Shown here piece after piece: positions 35,536-44,987 of a DNA stretch of 64,000 nt. Under the pieces are notes generated by a model. That model was not told where the DNA came from and made no database searches. It saw only the letters and a program-made list of their open reading frames with translations. How positions within the stretch are numbered: position 1 is the stretch's first letter; every line of letters begins with the position of its first letter. Position numbers and translations under genes: made by a program. Source of the DNA: Thermoleophilaceae bacterium (GTDB lineage: Bacteria; Actinomycetota; Thermoleophilia; Solirubrobacterales; Thermoleophilaceae); the NCBI GenBank assembly GCA_036378175.1, contig DASUWY010000079.1, positions 1 through 64,000 of the forward strand, read 5' to 3'.

Positions 35536-36648
35536 ATGAGCGACGCGCCGACAGGCACCCTCGGCGACCGTGTTGAGCAGGCCATCGAGCGCCACGCCGA
35601 CACGGCGGCCGAGATCGAGCGCGGCGCAAGCCAGAAGCCGCACCGGCTCCGCCGCAACATCATCTGGCTGAGCGTCACCGGCATCTCGCTGTACCTCGTG
35701 TTCCCATCCCTGGTGGACACGTTCAGCTCATGGCGTCAGATCACGCGCTTCTCGCCCCTATGGCTCCTCGTGATGTTCGGGCTCCAGGTGGGCTCGATGG
35801 CGTGCCTCTGGGATCTGCAGCGCATCGCGCTGCATGCGCCGCGCTGGAAGCCGGTGATCTCCGCCCAGTTGGCGAGCAACGCGCTGTCGAACATCGCACC
35901 CGGCGGCGGCCCGGTGGGAGCCACTCTCCAGTACCGCCTGCTTGTGCAGAGCGGGCTGCCGGGACCGTCCACCGCCGCCGCGCTCACGGCCGTGAACGTG
36001 CTCACCTTCGCCGTGGTGCTCGCCCTGCCGGTGCTGGCGATCCCGAGCCTGATCCGCGGCGCGGTGGACCGCAACCTGCTCGAGGCGGGGATCGCGGCCA
36101 TCGTGGTGTTCGCGGTGGTTGCCGGCCTCGGGGCTCTGTTCCTCACCACCGACGGGCCACTCGAGTGGATCGGGCGCGTGGTGCAGCGCGCACGAAACCG
36201 GATCCGGCCGAAGTCCGAACCGCTCCATGAGCTGCCGGCACGCCTGCTGCGCGAGCGCGACCTCATCCTCCGGACGCTCGGCCCGCACTGGAAGCGAGCG
36301 CTTGCGGACAGCGTGGGACGCTGGCTGCTCGACTACGGGTCGCTGCTCGCGGCGCTTGCGGCAATCGGCTCGCACCCGCGGCCCAGCCTCGTGCTGATCG
36401 CCTTCTGTGCCGCCCGTGCCCTCTCGAACATCCCGGTCACGCCGGGAGGGCTCGGCTTCGTGGAAGCCGGGTTGACTGCGCTACTCGTGCTGGCCGGCGT
36501 GAAGGCGGGTGACGCCGTGATCGTCACCTTCGCCTACCGGCTCTTCTCCTACTGGCTGCCGCTCCCGTTCGGGATCCTGGGCTACGCCCTCGCGCCTCGC
36601 GCACGAACGGAAAGCGGGGCCACGCCCGTGCGCGGCCCCGCCACCTGA
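35536..36648 (+). CDS. Lysylphosphatidylglycerol-synthase-type transmembrane (UPF0104/LPG_synthase_TM) protein
   Basis: A 370-residue membrane protein with about 8 helices and the family features: TRFSPLWLLVMFGLQVGSMA broken into helix 2, SNIAPGGGPVGATLQYRLL and NIPVTPGGLGFVEAGLTALL. It corresponds to the membrane part of MprF-like proteins without the catalytic domain. Relatives act as lipid flippases or in cell-envelope lipid metabolism. It is co-transcribed with the SulP gene. An 8-bp GC-rich hairpin occupies its last codons. Confidence 0.85.
   Translation: MSDAPTGTLGDRVEQAIERHADTAAEIERGASQKPHRLRRNIIWLSVTGISLYLVFPSLVDTFSSWRQITRFSPLWLLVMFGLQVGSMACLWDLQRIALHAPRWKPVISAQLASNALSNIAPGGGPVGATLQYRLLVQSGLPGPSTAAALTAVNVLTFAVVLALPVLAIPSLIRGAVDRNLLEAGIAAIVVFAVVAGLGALFLTTDGPLEWIGRVVQRARNRIRPKSEPLHELPARLLRERDLILRTLGPHWKRALADSVGRWLLDYGSLLAALAAIGSHPRPSLVLIAFCAARALSNIPVTPGGLGFVEAGLTALLVLAGVKAGDAVIVTFAYRLFSYWLPLPFGILGYALAPRARTESGATPVRGPAT
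36614..36641 (-). terminator. Likely terminator for the ClpE-type gene, inside the 3' end of the convergent gene
   Basis: Perfect inverted repeat GCGGGGCC/GGCCCCGC (36614-36621 with 36634-36641) with a 12-base loop. On the minus strand it lies 10 bases after the unfoldase stop and is followed by TTTCC, giving a weak rho-independent terminator. Its position inside the last codons of the plus-strand gene means both convergent transcripts cross it. Confidence 0.55.
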
Positions 36649-36650
36649 AT

Positions 36651-38846
36651 TCACACAGCGAGCGCCACCGTGCCGTCCTCCGCGAGCCCGGCGCGCACGC
36701 CGGTGCCGGTAGCCACACGGCCATCGAGGATCGCCCGGGTGAGCTCCTTCTCGAGCGTCCGGCGCACGTGCCGCTTGAGCGGCCGCGCCCCGAACTCCTC
36801 GTCGAAGCCGTCCTGCGCCAGGCGCGCGATCAGCTCGTCGCTCACCTCGAGCGTCACGCCGTGCTCGTCGAAGAGCCGCTCGCCAACGCGCTCCACCACC
36901 AGCCGGCAGATCTCCTCCACCTGCTGCGGTGAGAGCGCCTCGAAGGTCACGATCTCGTCGATCCGGTTGAGGAACTCCGGCAGGAACGCCCGCTTGGCGG
37001 CCGCCTGCATCCGCTCATCGCCGCTCTCCACCGAGTCGGCGCCCGTGCTGAAGCCGATCGGCCGCTTGGCCCGGCCCGCGCCGAGGTTGGATGTCATCGC
37101 GATCACCGTGTTGGTGAAATCGACGGTGCGTCCCTCGCCGTCGGTGAGCCGGCCGTCGTCCAGCACCTGCAGCAGCACGTTCCACACCTCCGGGTGCGCC
37201 TTCTCGATCTCGTCGAGAAGGATCACGGAGTACGGACGCCTGCGGACGGGCTCGGTGAGCTGGCCGCCGTCGCCGTAGCCGACGTATCCCGGAGGCGAGC
37301 CGATCAGGCGCGCCACCGTGTGCGGCTCGCGGTACTCGGACATGTCGATCCGGACGAGTGCCTTCTCGGTGGCGAACAGGCGCTCGGCCAGAGCCTTCAC
37401 CAGCTCGGTCTTGCCAACGCCGGTCGGGCCGAGGAACAGGAAGCTGCCGAGCGGCTGGTCGCCGTCGGAGAGTCCTGCCCGCGCGCGCCGGACCGTGTCC
37501 GCCACGAGCTCGACTGCCTTGTCCTGGCCGACCACGCGCCGGTGGAGATCCTCCTCGAGCGTGTTCAGGCGCTCGAGCTCACCCTCCACGAGCTCGCCCA
37601 CCGGGATGCCGGTGCGGCCGGAGATCACCTGAGCCACATCCGTCTCGCAGACCGTGATCGCGCCGCTCGCGTCCGGCCGTTCGCCATCGGCGCACGGCGA
37701 CTGGGTGAGCTCTTCGATGCGCGACTCGATCTCCATGATCGTCTCGCGCAGCTCCGCCGCCCGCTCGTAGTTCTCCTCGTCCACGGCCGCGTCCTTCTCG
37801 GCGTGCGACTCGGCGAGCCGCGCGTGCAGAGCCTTCAGCTCGCCACCCGAGCCGCCCGCCCGGAGGCGCAGGCGCGCGGCCGCCTGGTCGATCAGGTCGA
37901 TCGCCTTGTCCGGCAGCTGCTGGTCGGTGACGTAGCGGTCCGAGAGCCGGGCCGCCGCCTCAATCGCCTCGTCGGAGATCGCCACGGCGTGGTGCTCCTC
38001 GTACGCGCTGCGCAGACCTTGGAGGATCGCGACGGTCTCCTCCACCGACGGCTCCTCCACGAGCACCGGCGAGAAGCGCCGGGCCAGCGCGCCGTCCCGC
38101 TCGATCTTGCGGAACTCGGCGAGCGTGGTGGCGCCGACCATGCTCAGGTCGCCGCGGGTGAGCGCGGGCTTGAGCATGTTCGCGGCGTCCATCGAGCCCT
38201 CGGGCGAGCCGGCGCCGAGCACCGTGTGCAGCTCGTCCACGAACAGGATCACCTCGCCGTTCGAGCTCGCCACCTCCTCGAGCGCCGCCTTCAGCCGCTG
38301 CTCGAACTGGCCGCGGAACTGGCTGCCGGCCACCATCCCGGCGAGGTCGAGCGCGACGAGCCGCGCGCCCTGAAGGCGCTCGGGCACGTCACCCTCGGCG
38401 ATGCGCCGGGCGAGGCCCTCCGCGATCGCCGTCTTGCCGACCCCGGGCTCGCCGATCAGTACCGCGTTGTTCTTGCGCCGCCGGGCGAGGATCTCCACCG
38501 TCTGCTCGATCTCCTCGTCGCGCCCGATCACAGGGTCGATGCGGCCCTGGAGGGCCTCCGCCGTGAGATCGCGCCCGAACTGGTCGAGCGCGGGGGTGCC
38601 TGAGCGCTGCCTGGGCGGCCGCTCACGCACCGCCTGGCCGCCGGCCGCGCCCATCGGGCCGAGGCCGGACATGCCCATCATGCCGCCGAGGGGCCCAAGT
38701 CCGCGCTGCTGCCCGGCTGCCTCCTCGGCACAGACGCCGCAGAGAGAGGCGCTGCCGGTCGTGCCGCCGCTCACAAAGCGGACGTTCACGACCGCGGGCC
38801 GTTCCCCACAGACGTCGCAAAGCTGATTCTGATGCTGGTTTTCCAT
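36651..38846 (-). CDS. clpE: ClpE-type AAA+ unfoldase (Clp protease ATP-binding subunit)
   Basis: A 731-residue Hsp100 protein. An N-terminal zinc-finger with CxxC pairs (Cys10/13 and Cys36/39) replaces the usual Clp-N repeats, then a Gly/Met-rich linker, AAA-1 ([16 protein letters not shown]), a UVR-type coiled segment ([15 protein letters not shown]), AAA-2 ([23 protein letters not shown]) and the D2-small domain. RPIGFS provides an IGF-like loop for ClpP docking. This layout is that of firmicute ClpE. A GGGAG site precedes ATG 38846. It likely unfolds damaged proteins for ClpP. No ClpP gene lies in the window. Confidence 0.93.
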   Translation of the reverse strand: MENQHQNQLCDVCGERPAVVNVRFVSGGTTGSASLCGVCAEEAAGQQRGLGPLGGMMGMSGLGPMGAAGGQAVRERPPRQRSGTPALDQFGRDLTAEALQGRIDPVIGRDEEIEQTVEILARRRKNNAVLIGEPGVGKTAIAEGLARRIAEGDVPERLQGARLVALDLAGMVAGSQFRGQFEQRLKAALEEVASSNGEVILFVDELHTVLGAGSPEGSMDAANMLKPALTRGDLSMVGATTLAEFRKIERDGALARRFSPVLVEEPSVEETVAILQGLRSAYEEHHAVAISDEAIEAAARLSDRYVTDQQLPDKAIDLIDQAAARLRLRAGGSGGELKALHARLAESHAEKDAAVDEENYERAAELRETIMEIESRIEELTQSPCADGERPDASGAITVCETDVAQVISGRTGIPVGELVEGELERLNTLEEDLHRRVVGQDKAVELVADTVRRARAGLSDGDQPLGSFLFLGPTGVGKTELVKALAERLFATEKALVRIDMSEYREPHTVARLIGSPPGYVGYGDGGQLTEPVRRRPYSVILLDEIEKAHPEVWNVLLQVLDDGRLTDGEGRTVDFTNTVIAMTSNLGAGRAKRPIGFSTGADSVESGDERMQAAAKRAFLPEFLNRIDEIVTFEALSPQQVEEICRLVVERVGERLFDEHGVTLEVSDELIARLAQDGFDEEFGARPLKRHVRRTLEKELTRAILDGRVATGTGVRAGLAEDGTVALAV

Positions 38847-38937
38847 GTACTCCCTAGTCCTCGATCTAAGTCTTGGACACTGAGATTAGCTATCAAAACC
38901 AGCAGCGCACAGGGGTAGTTCGAGCCTTTATTCGGGG

Positions 38938-39666
38938 CTAATGAAGCGAGCCCGCATCAGGTCGCGGGGTCCTGTCGGCGAGCACCGCGCCAAGCCGCTC
39001 CGCGTACCACTCCAGCATGAGAAGGTCACGCCGCTGCGGCCGGTGAGCCCGGCGGAAGTGGGTGGAGATCATCCCGCGCAGATCGCCGGCCGGGCCCAGC
39101 ACCGGTGTGGACTGCACCGCCTGGAAACCCGATGCCGCGGCGATCTCGCCGTGCGCCGCGAAGGCCGGGTCGTGCCGCACGTCGGCGATCACGGTCTGCG
39201 CGCCACGCTGCGCCGCCCTTCCGCATACGGACGAGTCGTCGTCCACCACCGCGAAATGCTCGAGGAACTCGGCATCGAACCCGTGAGCGAAGGCGATGCG
39301 CAGCCTGGTGCTGCCTCGATGGCTCAGCTGGATGTTGCCGAGGTCGCCTCCCACGAATGACATGGCGGCGTCCAGCGCCTCCTCGAACAGCAGGCGCCGC
39401 TCGGGGTAGGCGCGAAGCCTCTCGCTGCGAGCGTGCATCCGTCGCGCGGCGGCCGGCTCGTCCAGCGTCAGGCGAATTCGTGCGCCGAACTGCTCGGCCC
39501 GCCGCGCCTGTTGAACTCTTCCCTGCGCCCGCAGCAGGGTTGCCGAGGACAGCTGGGCCGCTTCCAGCCGCTCGAGCAGGTTTCTCATCCGTGGCGTGGG
39601 GGCCGCCGGGGCGAGACCCGCCAGAGTCTCGCCCACCTCGGCCGACGCCACTGTCCGCTTGCGCAC
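38938..39666 (-). CDS. GAF-domain protein
   Basis: A GAF sensor-like protein of about 242 residues. The N-terminal third is helical and charged (RNLLERLEAAQ and following), and the GAF domain occupies about residues 95-235 (FEEALDAAMSFVGGDLGNIQL, VSTPVLG-like segment VQSTPVLGPAGDLRGMIS). No HTH, ANTAR, kinase or cyclase domain is attached, so it may be a regulator acting through a partner. Start uncertain: GTG 39666 with GAAGG upstream is preferred, and an in-frame TTG at 39720 directly after the preceding stop is possible. It may be co-transcribed with the hydrolase 5-60 bases upstream. Confidence 0.75.
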   Translation of the reverse strand: MRKRTVASAEVGETLAGLAPAAPTPRMRNLLERLEAAQLSSATLLRAQGRVQQARRAEQFGARIRLTLDEPAAARRMHARSERLRAYPERRLLFEEALDAAMSFVGGDLGNIQLSHRGSTRLRIAFAHGFDAEFLEHFAVVDDDSSVCGRAAQRGAQTVIADVRHDPAFAAHGEIAAASGFQAVQSTPVLGPAGDLRGMISTHFRRAHRPQRRDLLMLEWYAERLGAVLADRTPRPDAGSLH

Positions 39667-39724
39667 GTGCGCTGCCTTCTTCGCGAAGTCCGGAGGTGGA
39701 TCGTCCCTCCCGGACCTCAAACGT

Positions 39725-41986
39725 TCAAGCGCCGGGTTGGTTCACATATGGCTGGTAGTCCCGGCAGGGCTCGCCGCGCAGGCCCGGGCAGGGCGGCAGC
39801 CCCGCGGACACGCCCACGCCGGGCACCACCGGCAGGATGAGGCTCGACGGCATCTGCTTGGAGTGCGCGATCGCCACGCTGGCGGTCCCGCTCGGGTCGG
39901 TCTCGCCGAACGACCAGATCGGCTGGTCGCCGTTCGGCGCCGTGATGGTCACGCGGATGCGCGAGCCGGCGCGGTAGACGTGGCCCTCGTAGTAGAGCGG
40001 GATCGTCACCTCGGTGAACCTGTTCGCCGGCATCGGCGAGACGTCCGAGGCCCGCAGGCTCAGCACCGGCTCGAGCAGGGTGCTCTTCGTCGCGTCGAGC
40101 TTGCGCTCGTTGGCGCGCACCCAGCCTCCCTGCACGAACGTCTCCTTGCCGTCCGGGCGCACCTCGCTGATGGTGGCCTGCAGGTCCACGTTCGGCGTGG
40201 ACGAGCGCACCCACGCGTGGATGGCGCCGGCGCCGATCACCGTGGTGTCGGTCTTCAGCGGGCTCGACACGTACGACGCCGCGCTCCCGGCGGGCGGCTG
40301 CTGCCACTGGTACGGCGGTGTGGCTGTCCAGAGCCCATTCGTGCCCGAGCCCGTGTCACCGGTGAAGTCGGTGAGCGGTCGCGCGTGGGCGTCCCATGTG
40401 AACACGTCCGCGCTCGAGCCGCCCGGCGCGGCGCCGGCCAGCGCGCCTCCGCGTGAGAGGTACCAGTAGCGCGCGCTCGTGCCCGGGATCGGGAAGCTCG
40501 GCCACGACTGCTCGAAGGCTGGCTGCGGGTAGCCCGGCTGCGAGCCGGCGCCGTTGTCGAACAGCACGCGGATCGCCGGCAGCTGCTCGAAGGCCGCGAG
40601 CGCGCCCGCGTAGGTGGGTTGCAGCTGGATCGGGTCGGGCGGGATGGTCACGCCCGTGATGCCCATCGCCGCCTGGTAGATCACCGGCGCCGCGGGGTGT
40701 ATGGCCGCACACGTGACCGCGGGCGCCTGCTGTGCGACGTAGAGGGACAGGAAGTCACACCATCGGTTGTAGGTCTGGGGATCGAGGGAGTCCACGTGCG
40801 TGCCGTTCGTGAACGTGAACCACTTGCGCTGCGTCCCGCTGAAGTGCTCGGCGAGATCGGGGCAGTGGCCGCCGGTCTGCTCGTCGGTCCACTGGCAGGC
40901 CATGAACGTCGGCACGTTGATCTTGTCGACGAACGTGATCGGCGCGAGCGGATCCGCCACCGACGGCACGTAGTGGTCGTTCGCGCGGATCTTCTGCATC
41001 AGGTCCACGGCCTCGCCGTGCAGCGCCTGGTTGTCCTGGCAGGTGGTGTCGCCCTGCTGGATGCGCTGGTAGGCCCACGCCTGGCCGCCGTCCGGTGACG
41101 CGGGCAGGGCGTCGTGGATGCGCTCCTGCGCCCACGCCACGGCGAAGCCGGTGTTGAGGATGCCGCCGGGGTAGAGCGTGGTCTGCGTGTTGTCGATCAC
41201 CGACAGCGGCGAGATGGCCGCCAGGCTGGGCGGCTGCTCCTGCGCGGTGAACAGCTGGCTGATGCCTCCGTACGAGATGCCCATCATCCCCACCTTGTGG
41301 TGCAGGACCCAGGGCTGGCGCGCGATCGTCTCGATCACGTCGTAGCCGTCGAGGTTCTGGAGCGGCTCGAAGAAGTCGTACGCGCCGCCCGAGCAGCCGG
41401 TGCCGCGCATGTTCACGTCCACCACCGTGAAGCCCATGAGGTTGGCGAGGATCGAGATGCCGTTCTGCGGCCCGGCGGGGTCTGCGTAGCCGTAGCCGGA
41501 GTACTCGATGAGCGTCGGGTGCTGGCCGGCGTCCACGTTCGGGATCTGGATCCCTGCCGGCAGCGGCACGGCCTTCGCCACGTCCTGCGGCGGGTGCACG
41601 TAGATCGCGAGCTTCGTGCCGTCGCGCGTGGTGAGGTAGCCGTAGCCGCTCGAGGGGATCGACTGGTTGTAGATGTCGGTGCTCGGCGGCGTGGGGTCGT
41701 TCGAGAGGACGGTGAGCGGACCCGACTCGGTGCCGTCGGTCGCCCGCACGCGGTAGCCGTCCCCGGGGGTGACGTTGCGGAAGAGAAGTCCGCCCTGCGC
41801 GTCCGCCTGCTGGGTGGCCACCGTGTTCCCGGAGGGGTCGAGCAAGGACATCTGCTCGCTCGGCGCGAGCCCGGTCACGTACACCTGCTCGGCGCTGCCG
41901 TGCGCGCTGAACTCAGCGGCGCCTGCTGCCGACGTCATGAACACAAGGGCCAGCAGCCCCGCGCAAAGCACAGCGAAAAGTCGCAT
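39725..41986 (-). CDS. Secreted CocE/NonD-family (X-Pro dipeptidyl-peptidase-like) hydrolase
   Basis: A 753-residue exported serine hydrolase. Signal peptide at residues 1-22 (LFAVLCAGLLALVFMTSAAGA). After about 90 residues of beta domain comes an alpha/beta-hydrolase fold with VDVNMRGTGCSGG, the nucleophile in MGISYGGISQ and a candidate His in NGTHVDSLDP; the C-terminal jelly-roll domain starts near residue 530. This is the layout of cocaine esterase and Xaa-Pro peptidases. ATG 41986 is preceded by GGGGG. It is divergent from the molybdenum hydroxylase genes (133 bases). Natural substrate unknown. Confidence 0.9.
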   Translation of the reverse strand: MRLFAVLCAGLLALVFMTSAAGAAEFSAHGSAEQVYVTGLAPSEQMSLLDPSGNTVATQQADAQGGLLFRNVTPGDGYRVRATDGTESGPLTVLSNDPTPPSTDIYNQSIPSSGYGYLTTRDGTKLAIYVHPPQDVAKAVPLPAGIQIPNVDAGQHPTLIEYSGYGYADPAGPQNGISILANLMGFTVVDVNMRGTGCSGGAYDFFEPLQNLDGYDVIETIARQPWVLHHKVGMMGISYGGISQLFTAQEQPPSLAAISPLSVIDNTQTTLYPGGILNTGFAVAWAQERIHDALPASPDGGQAWAYQRIQQGDTTCQDNQALHGEAVDLMQKIRANDHYVPSVADPLAPITFVDKINVPTFMACQWTDEQTGGHCPDLAEHFSGTQRKWFTFTNGTHVDSLDPQTYNRWCDFLSLYVAQQAPAVTCAAIHPAAPVIYQAAMGITGVTIPPDPIQLQPTYAGALAAFEQLPAIRVLFDNGAGSQPGYPQPAFEQSWPSFPIPGTSARYWYLSRGGALAGAAPGGSSADVFTWDAHARPLTDFTGDTGSGTNGLWTATPPYQWQQPPAGSAASYVSSPLKTDTTVIGAGAIHAWVRSSTPNVDLQATISEVRPDGKETFVQGGWVRANERKLDATKSTLLEPVLSLRASDVSPMPANRFTEVTIPLYYEGHVYRAGSRIRVTITAPNGDQPIWSFGETDPSGTASVAIAHSKQMPSSLILPVVPGVGVSAGLPPCPGLRGEPCRDYQPYVNQPGA

Positions 41987-42119
41987 CGACACGTACCCCC
42001 CGGTCGTCCGTTCCCGCAGGTAACTCAAGCAAAGGTGCGCACCCGAATGTCGCAGTTGATTTCGGCGCGACGGAGCTATACGGTGCCGGGCCTTGAGTCG
42101 TTCCGGCTGAGGGAGGCCA

Positions 42120-44444
42120 GTGACGGCAGGGGAAGTCGGCGAGCGCGGGATCACGCGTCGCCGCATGGTGGGGTATCTGATTGCGGCGCCCACGGTGGTG
42201 GCGGCCGCACGCTTCGGCCTGGTCACCGAGCAGGCGAAGGCCGCCGGCATTCCGACGGTCCAGCCGGTGGATCACTACGACCTGAGCGACATCCTCACCG
42301 AGGCGGCGCTGCCGACGATGCCGCTGCTCAAGGTCACGGTGAATTCGGATGGCAGCGCGTCGTTCGAGCTGCCGCGCGCGGAGGTGGGTCAGGGGATCAC
42401 CACCGCCTCCGCGATGACGATTGCCGACGAGATGGACTTGCCGCTCGACAGGGTGCACGTGACGCTCGCGGACGCCCGGCCCGAGCTCGTGTGGAACCAG
42501 CTCACCGGTGGCTCGAACTCGATGCACGCGCTCTACGAGCCGCTGCGCGTGGCGGCCGCGGTGGCGCGCGGCCAGCTCGTGCAGGCCGCGGCGGACGAGC
42601 TGAACGTGCTCGCCCCGCAGCTGTCTGTGAAGAGCGGAGTGGTGACCGCGCCGGATGGCCGCTCGCTGTCATTCGCGGACCTCACCCAGAAGGCGGCGGT
42701 GTCCAAGGCCACCGCGGTCACTCCCAAGCTGAAGGCGGCGTCCGCCCAGACGATCGTCGGCACCGAGCAGCGCAGGGTCGACGCGCTCGCGGCGGTGACC
42801 GGGCGCAAGCAGTTCGCCATGGACCTCCAGGTCCCGGACGCGCTGCCCACGATGCTCTGCCGCCCGCCGACGATCAACGGGAGGGCCCTCGCGGTCCACA
42901 ACCTGAGCGCCGTGAAGGCGATGCCGGGCGTGACCGACGTGGCGATCGTCGAGCACAACCAGTTCGTGCAGGGCGGCGTGGCGGTGCGCGCGAAGACGTT
43001 CGGCCAGTGCATCGACGCAGTGCGCGCGCTCGAGGTGAAGTGGGCGCCCGGGCCCGTGGACGGCAAGTCGGACGCCGACGTGCTCGCCGACCTCGAGAAG
43101 AACGAGCTGCCGCTCACGCCGAAGCTCCCCGGCACCACGATCGAGGAGGTCTTCACCTTCCACTTCCGCCCCGGCGACCCGCTCGAGACCAACTGCGCCG
43201 TTGCCGACGTGCGGGGCGGAAGCGCCGAGATCTGGTCCTCATTGAAGTCGCCGATCTGGGCCAAGGAGCAGATCGCCGCGAGCCTCGGCATCCCGCTCGA
43301 CAGGACCACCGTGCACGTGGTGGAGGGCGGCGGCTCGTTCGGGCGCCACCTCTTTTGCGACGCAGCCTTCGAGGCGGCCTGGATCTCCAAGCAACTCGGC
43401 AAGCCGGTGAAGCTGATGTGGCACCGCACGGACAGCTTCCGCCACGGCCGCGCTCACCCGATGGCCACCTCGCGCGTGCGCATCACCCACGCGGGCGGCA
43501 ACGTGCTCGCCTACGACCAGCGGCACACGAGCGTGGCTACCGACTTCACCCAGGGAATCGGCGAGCTGCTCAGCTCGATGGACCAGAGCCTGCCGAAGCA
43601 GAACTCGCTGCAGTTCTCGCAGACGGTGTTCATGCTCACGGCCAACGTGCCGTACAACTTCGGCAGCGTCTCGCAGCTGCTGAACGAGATCTACGACTTC
43701 AATACGTTCAACACGAGCAGCGTGCGGAACGTGTACAGCCCCAACGTGACCACGGCCACCGAGCTGATGGTTGACCGTCTTGCGCAGTCGATGGGGAAGG
43801 ATCCGCTCGCGCTTCGTCGGGAATTCGTGCGCGACGAGCGTCTGGCCGCGGTGCTGGACAAGGTGGCGTCAGCCGGCAGCTGGGGACGGCCGATGCCACC
43901 CGGTACCGCCCAGGGCGTGGCCATCCACAAGGAATACAAGGGCGCGTCCGCCTGCATTGCGGAGATCGACTGCCGGCCGGAGACCGTGAACCGCAAGGTC
44001 CGCGACGGCTACACGGGGCCGCGGGTGACCAGGGTGGTGTTCGTGGTGGACGTGGGGCTGCCGATCAACCCGCTCGGCCTCAGGGCCCAGATGATGGGCG
44101 GGATCATGGACGGCATCGCGCAGGTGCTGTCGTATGGCCTGCACCTCGAGAAGGGCGCATATCTCGAGGGAAGCTGGGACAACGCCTTCTACACGCGGCA
44201 ATGGAACGTCCCGCCCGAGGTGGACGTGATCGTGATGCCGCCCACCACCGGAAAGGCGGGCGGCGCCGGCGAGTTCGGCGTGGGCACCTCGATGGCCGCG
44301 GTGGCCTGCGCGTACGCGCGCGCCACCGGCAGAACGCCCACGAGCTTCCCGGTGAACCACGACGGGCCACTCGGCTTCGAGCCCTATCCCACGTCGCCGC
44401 CGATCCCGCAGTCCCCCACGAACGATCTGGAGCTCGCCGGCTAG
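42120..44444 (+). CDS. Molybdopterin-binding subunit of an aldehyde-oxidase/isoquinoline-1-oxidoreductase-type hydroxylase (IorB-like)
   Basis: A 774-residue xanthine-dehydrogenase-family large subunit that hydroxylates aldehydes or N-heterocycles with water. The N-terminus has a twin-arginine signal (RRRMVGYLIAAPTVVAAA), so the folded enzyme is exported. MoCo-binding blocks PRAEVGQGITTA, GGGSFGRHLF and the catalytic-Glu region AGGAGEFGVGTS are present. The GTG start at 42120 has GGGAGG upstream. The 2Fe-2S subunit starts on the next base after its stop. No FAD subunit is near, as in IorAB-type enzymes that pass electrons to cytochromes. Confidence 0.92.
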   Translation: MTAGEVGERGITRRRMVGYLIAAPTVVAAARFGLVTEQAKAAGIPTVQPVDHYDLSDILTEAALPTMPLLKVTVNSDGSASFELPRAEVGQGITTASAMTIADEMDLPLDRVHVTLADARPELVWNQLTGGSNSMHALYEPLRVAAAVARGQLVQAAADELNVLAPQLSVKSGVVTAPDGRSLSFADLTQKAAVSKATAVTPKLKAASAQTIVGTEQRRVDALAAVTGRKQFAMDLQVPDALPTMLCRPPTINGRALAVHNLSAVKAMPGVTDVAIVEHNQFVQGGVAVRAKTFGQCIDAVRALEVKWAPGPVDGKSDADVLADLEKNELPLTPKLPGTTIEEVFTFHFRPGDPLETNCAVADVRGGSAEIWSSLKSPIWAKEQIAASLGIPLDRTTVHVVEGGGSFGRHLFCDAAFEAAWISKQLGKPVKLMWHRTDSFRHGRAHPMATSRVRITHAGGNVLAYDQRHTSVATDFTQGIGELLSSMDQSLPKQNSLQFSQTVFMLTANVPYNFGSVSQLLNEIYDFNTFNTSSVRNVYSPNVTTATELMVDRLAQSMGKDPLALRREFVRDERLAAVLDKVASAGSWGRPMPPGTAQGVAIHKEYKGASACIAEIDCRPETVNRKVRDGYTGPRVTRVVFVVDVGLPINPLGLRAQMMGGIMDGIAQVLSYGLHLEKGAYLEGSWDNAFYTRQWNVPPEVDVIVMPPTTGKAGGAGEFGVGTSMAAVACAYARATGRTPTSFPVNHDGPLGFEPYPTSPPIPQSPTNDLELAG

Positions 44445-44927
44445 ATGCCCACTCACACCTTCATCCTCAACGGCAAGCAGGTGAGCGTGGATGCCGAGGA
44501 CGACGTGCGGCTCCTCTGGGTGCTGCGCGACCTCTTGGGCGTGACCGGCCCGAAGTACGGCTGCGGCCTCGGCGTGTGCAAGGCGTGCACGAGCCACATC
44601 AACGGCAGGGCGTTCAACCCGTGCTCGGTGCCGGTCTCTGACATCAAGCCGAGCGACGAGATCACGACGATCGAGGGGCTGGCCGCAACCTCTGGGCAGG
44701 ATCTGCATCCGATGCAGCAGGCCTGGCTCGACATCGACGTGGCCCAGTGCGGCTACTGCCAGCCGGGGCAGATCATGGAGGCCGTGGCGCTCGTGAAGGA
44801 GGCGAAGGCGGCCGGCCGCGAGATCACGGACGCCGACCTCGACGGCATCCGGAACGTCTGCCGCTGCGGCACCTATCCGCGCATCCGCGAGGCCATCAGG
44901 CAGGGCGCGGCCAACATGCCTGCTTAG
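44445..44927 (+). CDS. 2Fe-2S subunit of the exported molybdenum hydroxylase (IorA-like)
   Basis: A 160-residue electron-transfer subunit with two [2Fe-2S] clusters. Ligands of the plant-ferredoxin-type cluster are Cys40, Cys45, Cys48 and Cys60; the helical-bundle cluster uses Cys102, Cys105, Cys139 and Cys141 (CGYCQPGQ, CRCGTYPRIREAI). It has no signal of its own and would be carried out by the Tat signal of the large subunit. The ATG follows the large-subunit stop without a gap. Confidence 0.95.
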   Translation: MPTHTFILNGKQVSVDAEDDVRLLWVLRDLLGVTGPKYGCGLGVCKACTSHINGRAFNPCSVPVSDIKPSDEITTIEGLAATSGQDLHPMQQAWLDIDVAQCGYCQPGQIMEAVALVKEAKAAGREITDADLDGIRNVCRCGTYPRIREAIRQGAANMPA

Positions 44928-44935
44928 AGCGCATT

Positions 44936-44953
44936 TCGGTCGTTTCCGACCGA
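44936..44953 (+). terminator. Hairpin after the molybdenum-hydroxylase genes
   Basis: Perfect 7-bp stem TCGGTCG/CGACCGA with a 4-base TTTC loop, 8 bases after the 2Fe-2S subunit stop. No U tract follows, so it may be a processing or partial termination signal more than a true rho-independent terminator. Confidence 0.4.
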
Positions 44954-44987
44954 TCCCGCTCCTACCTTGCTCGGCCCCGTGACGAGC

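Noticed and set aside
38847-38937. CtsR or HspR operator upstream of the ClpE-type gene
   Set aside because: No CtsR heptad repeat and no HAIR element (CTTGAGT-N7-ACTCAAG) found; only an imperfect palindrome is present.
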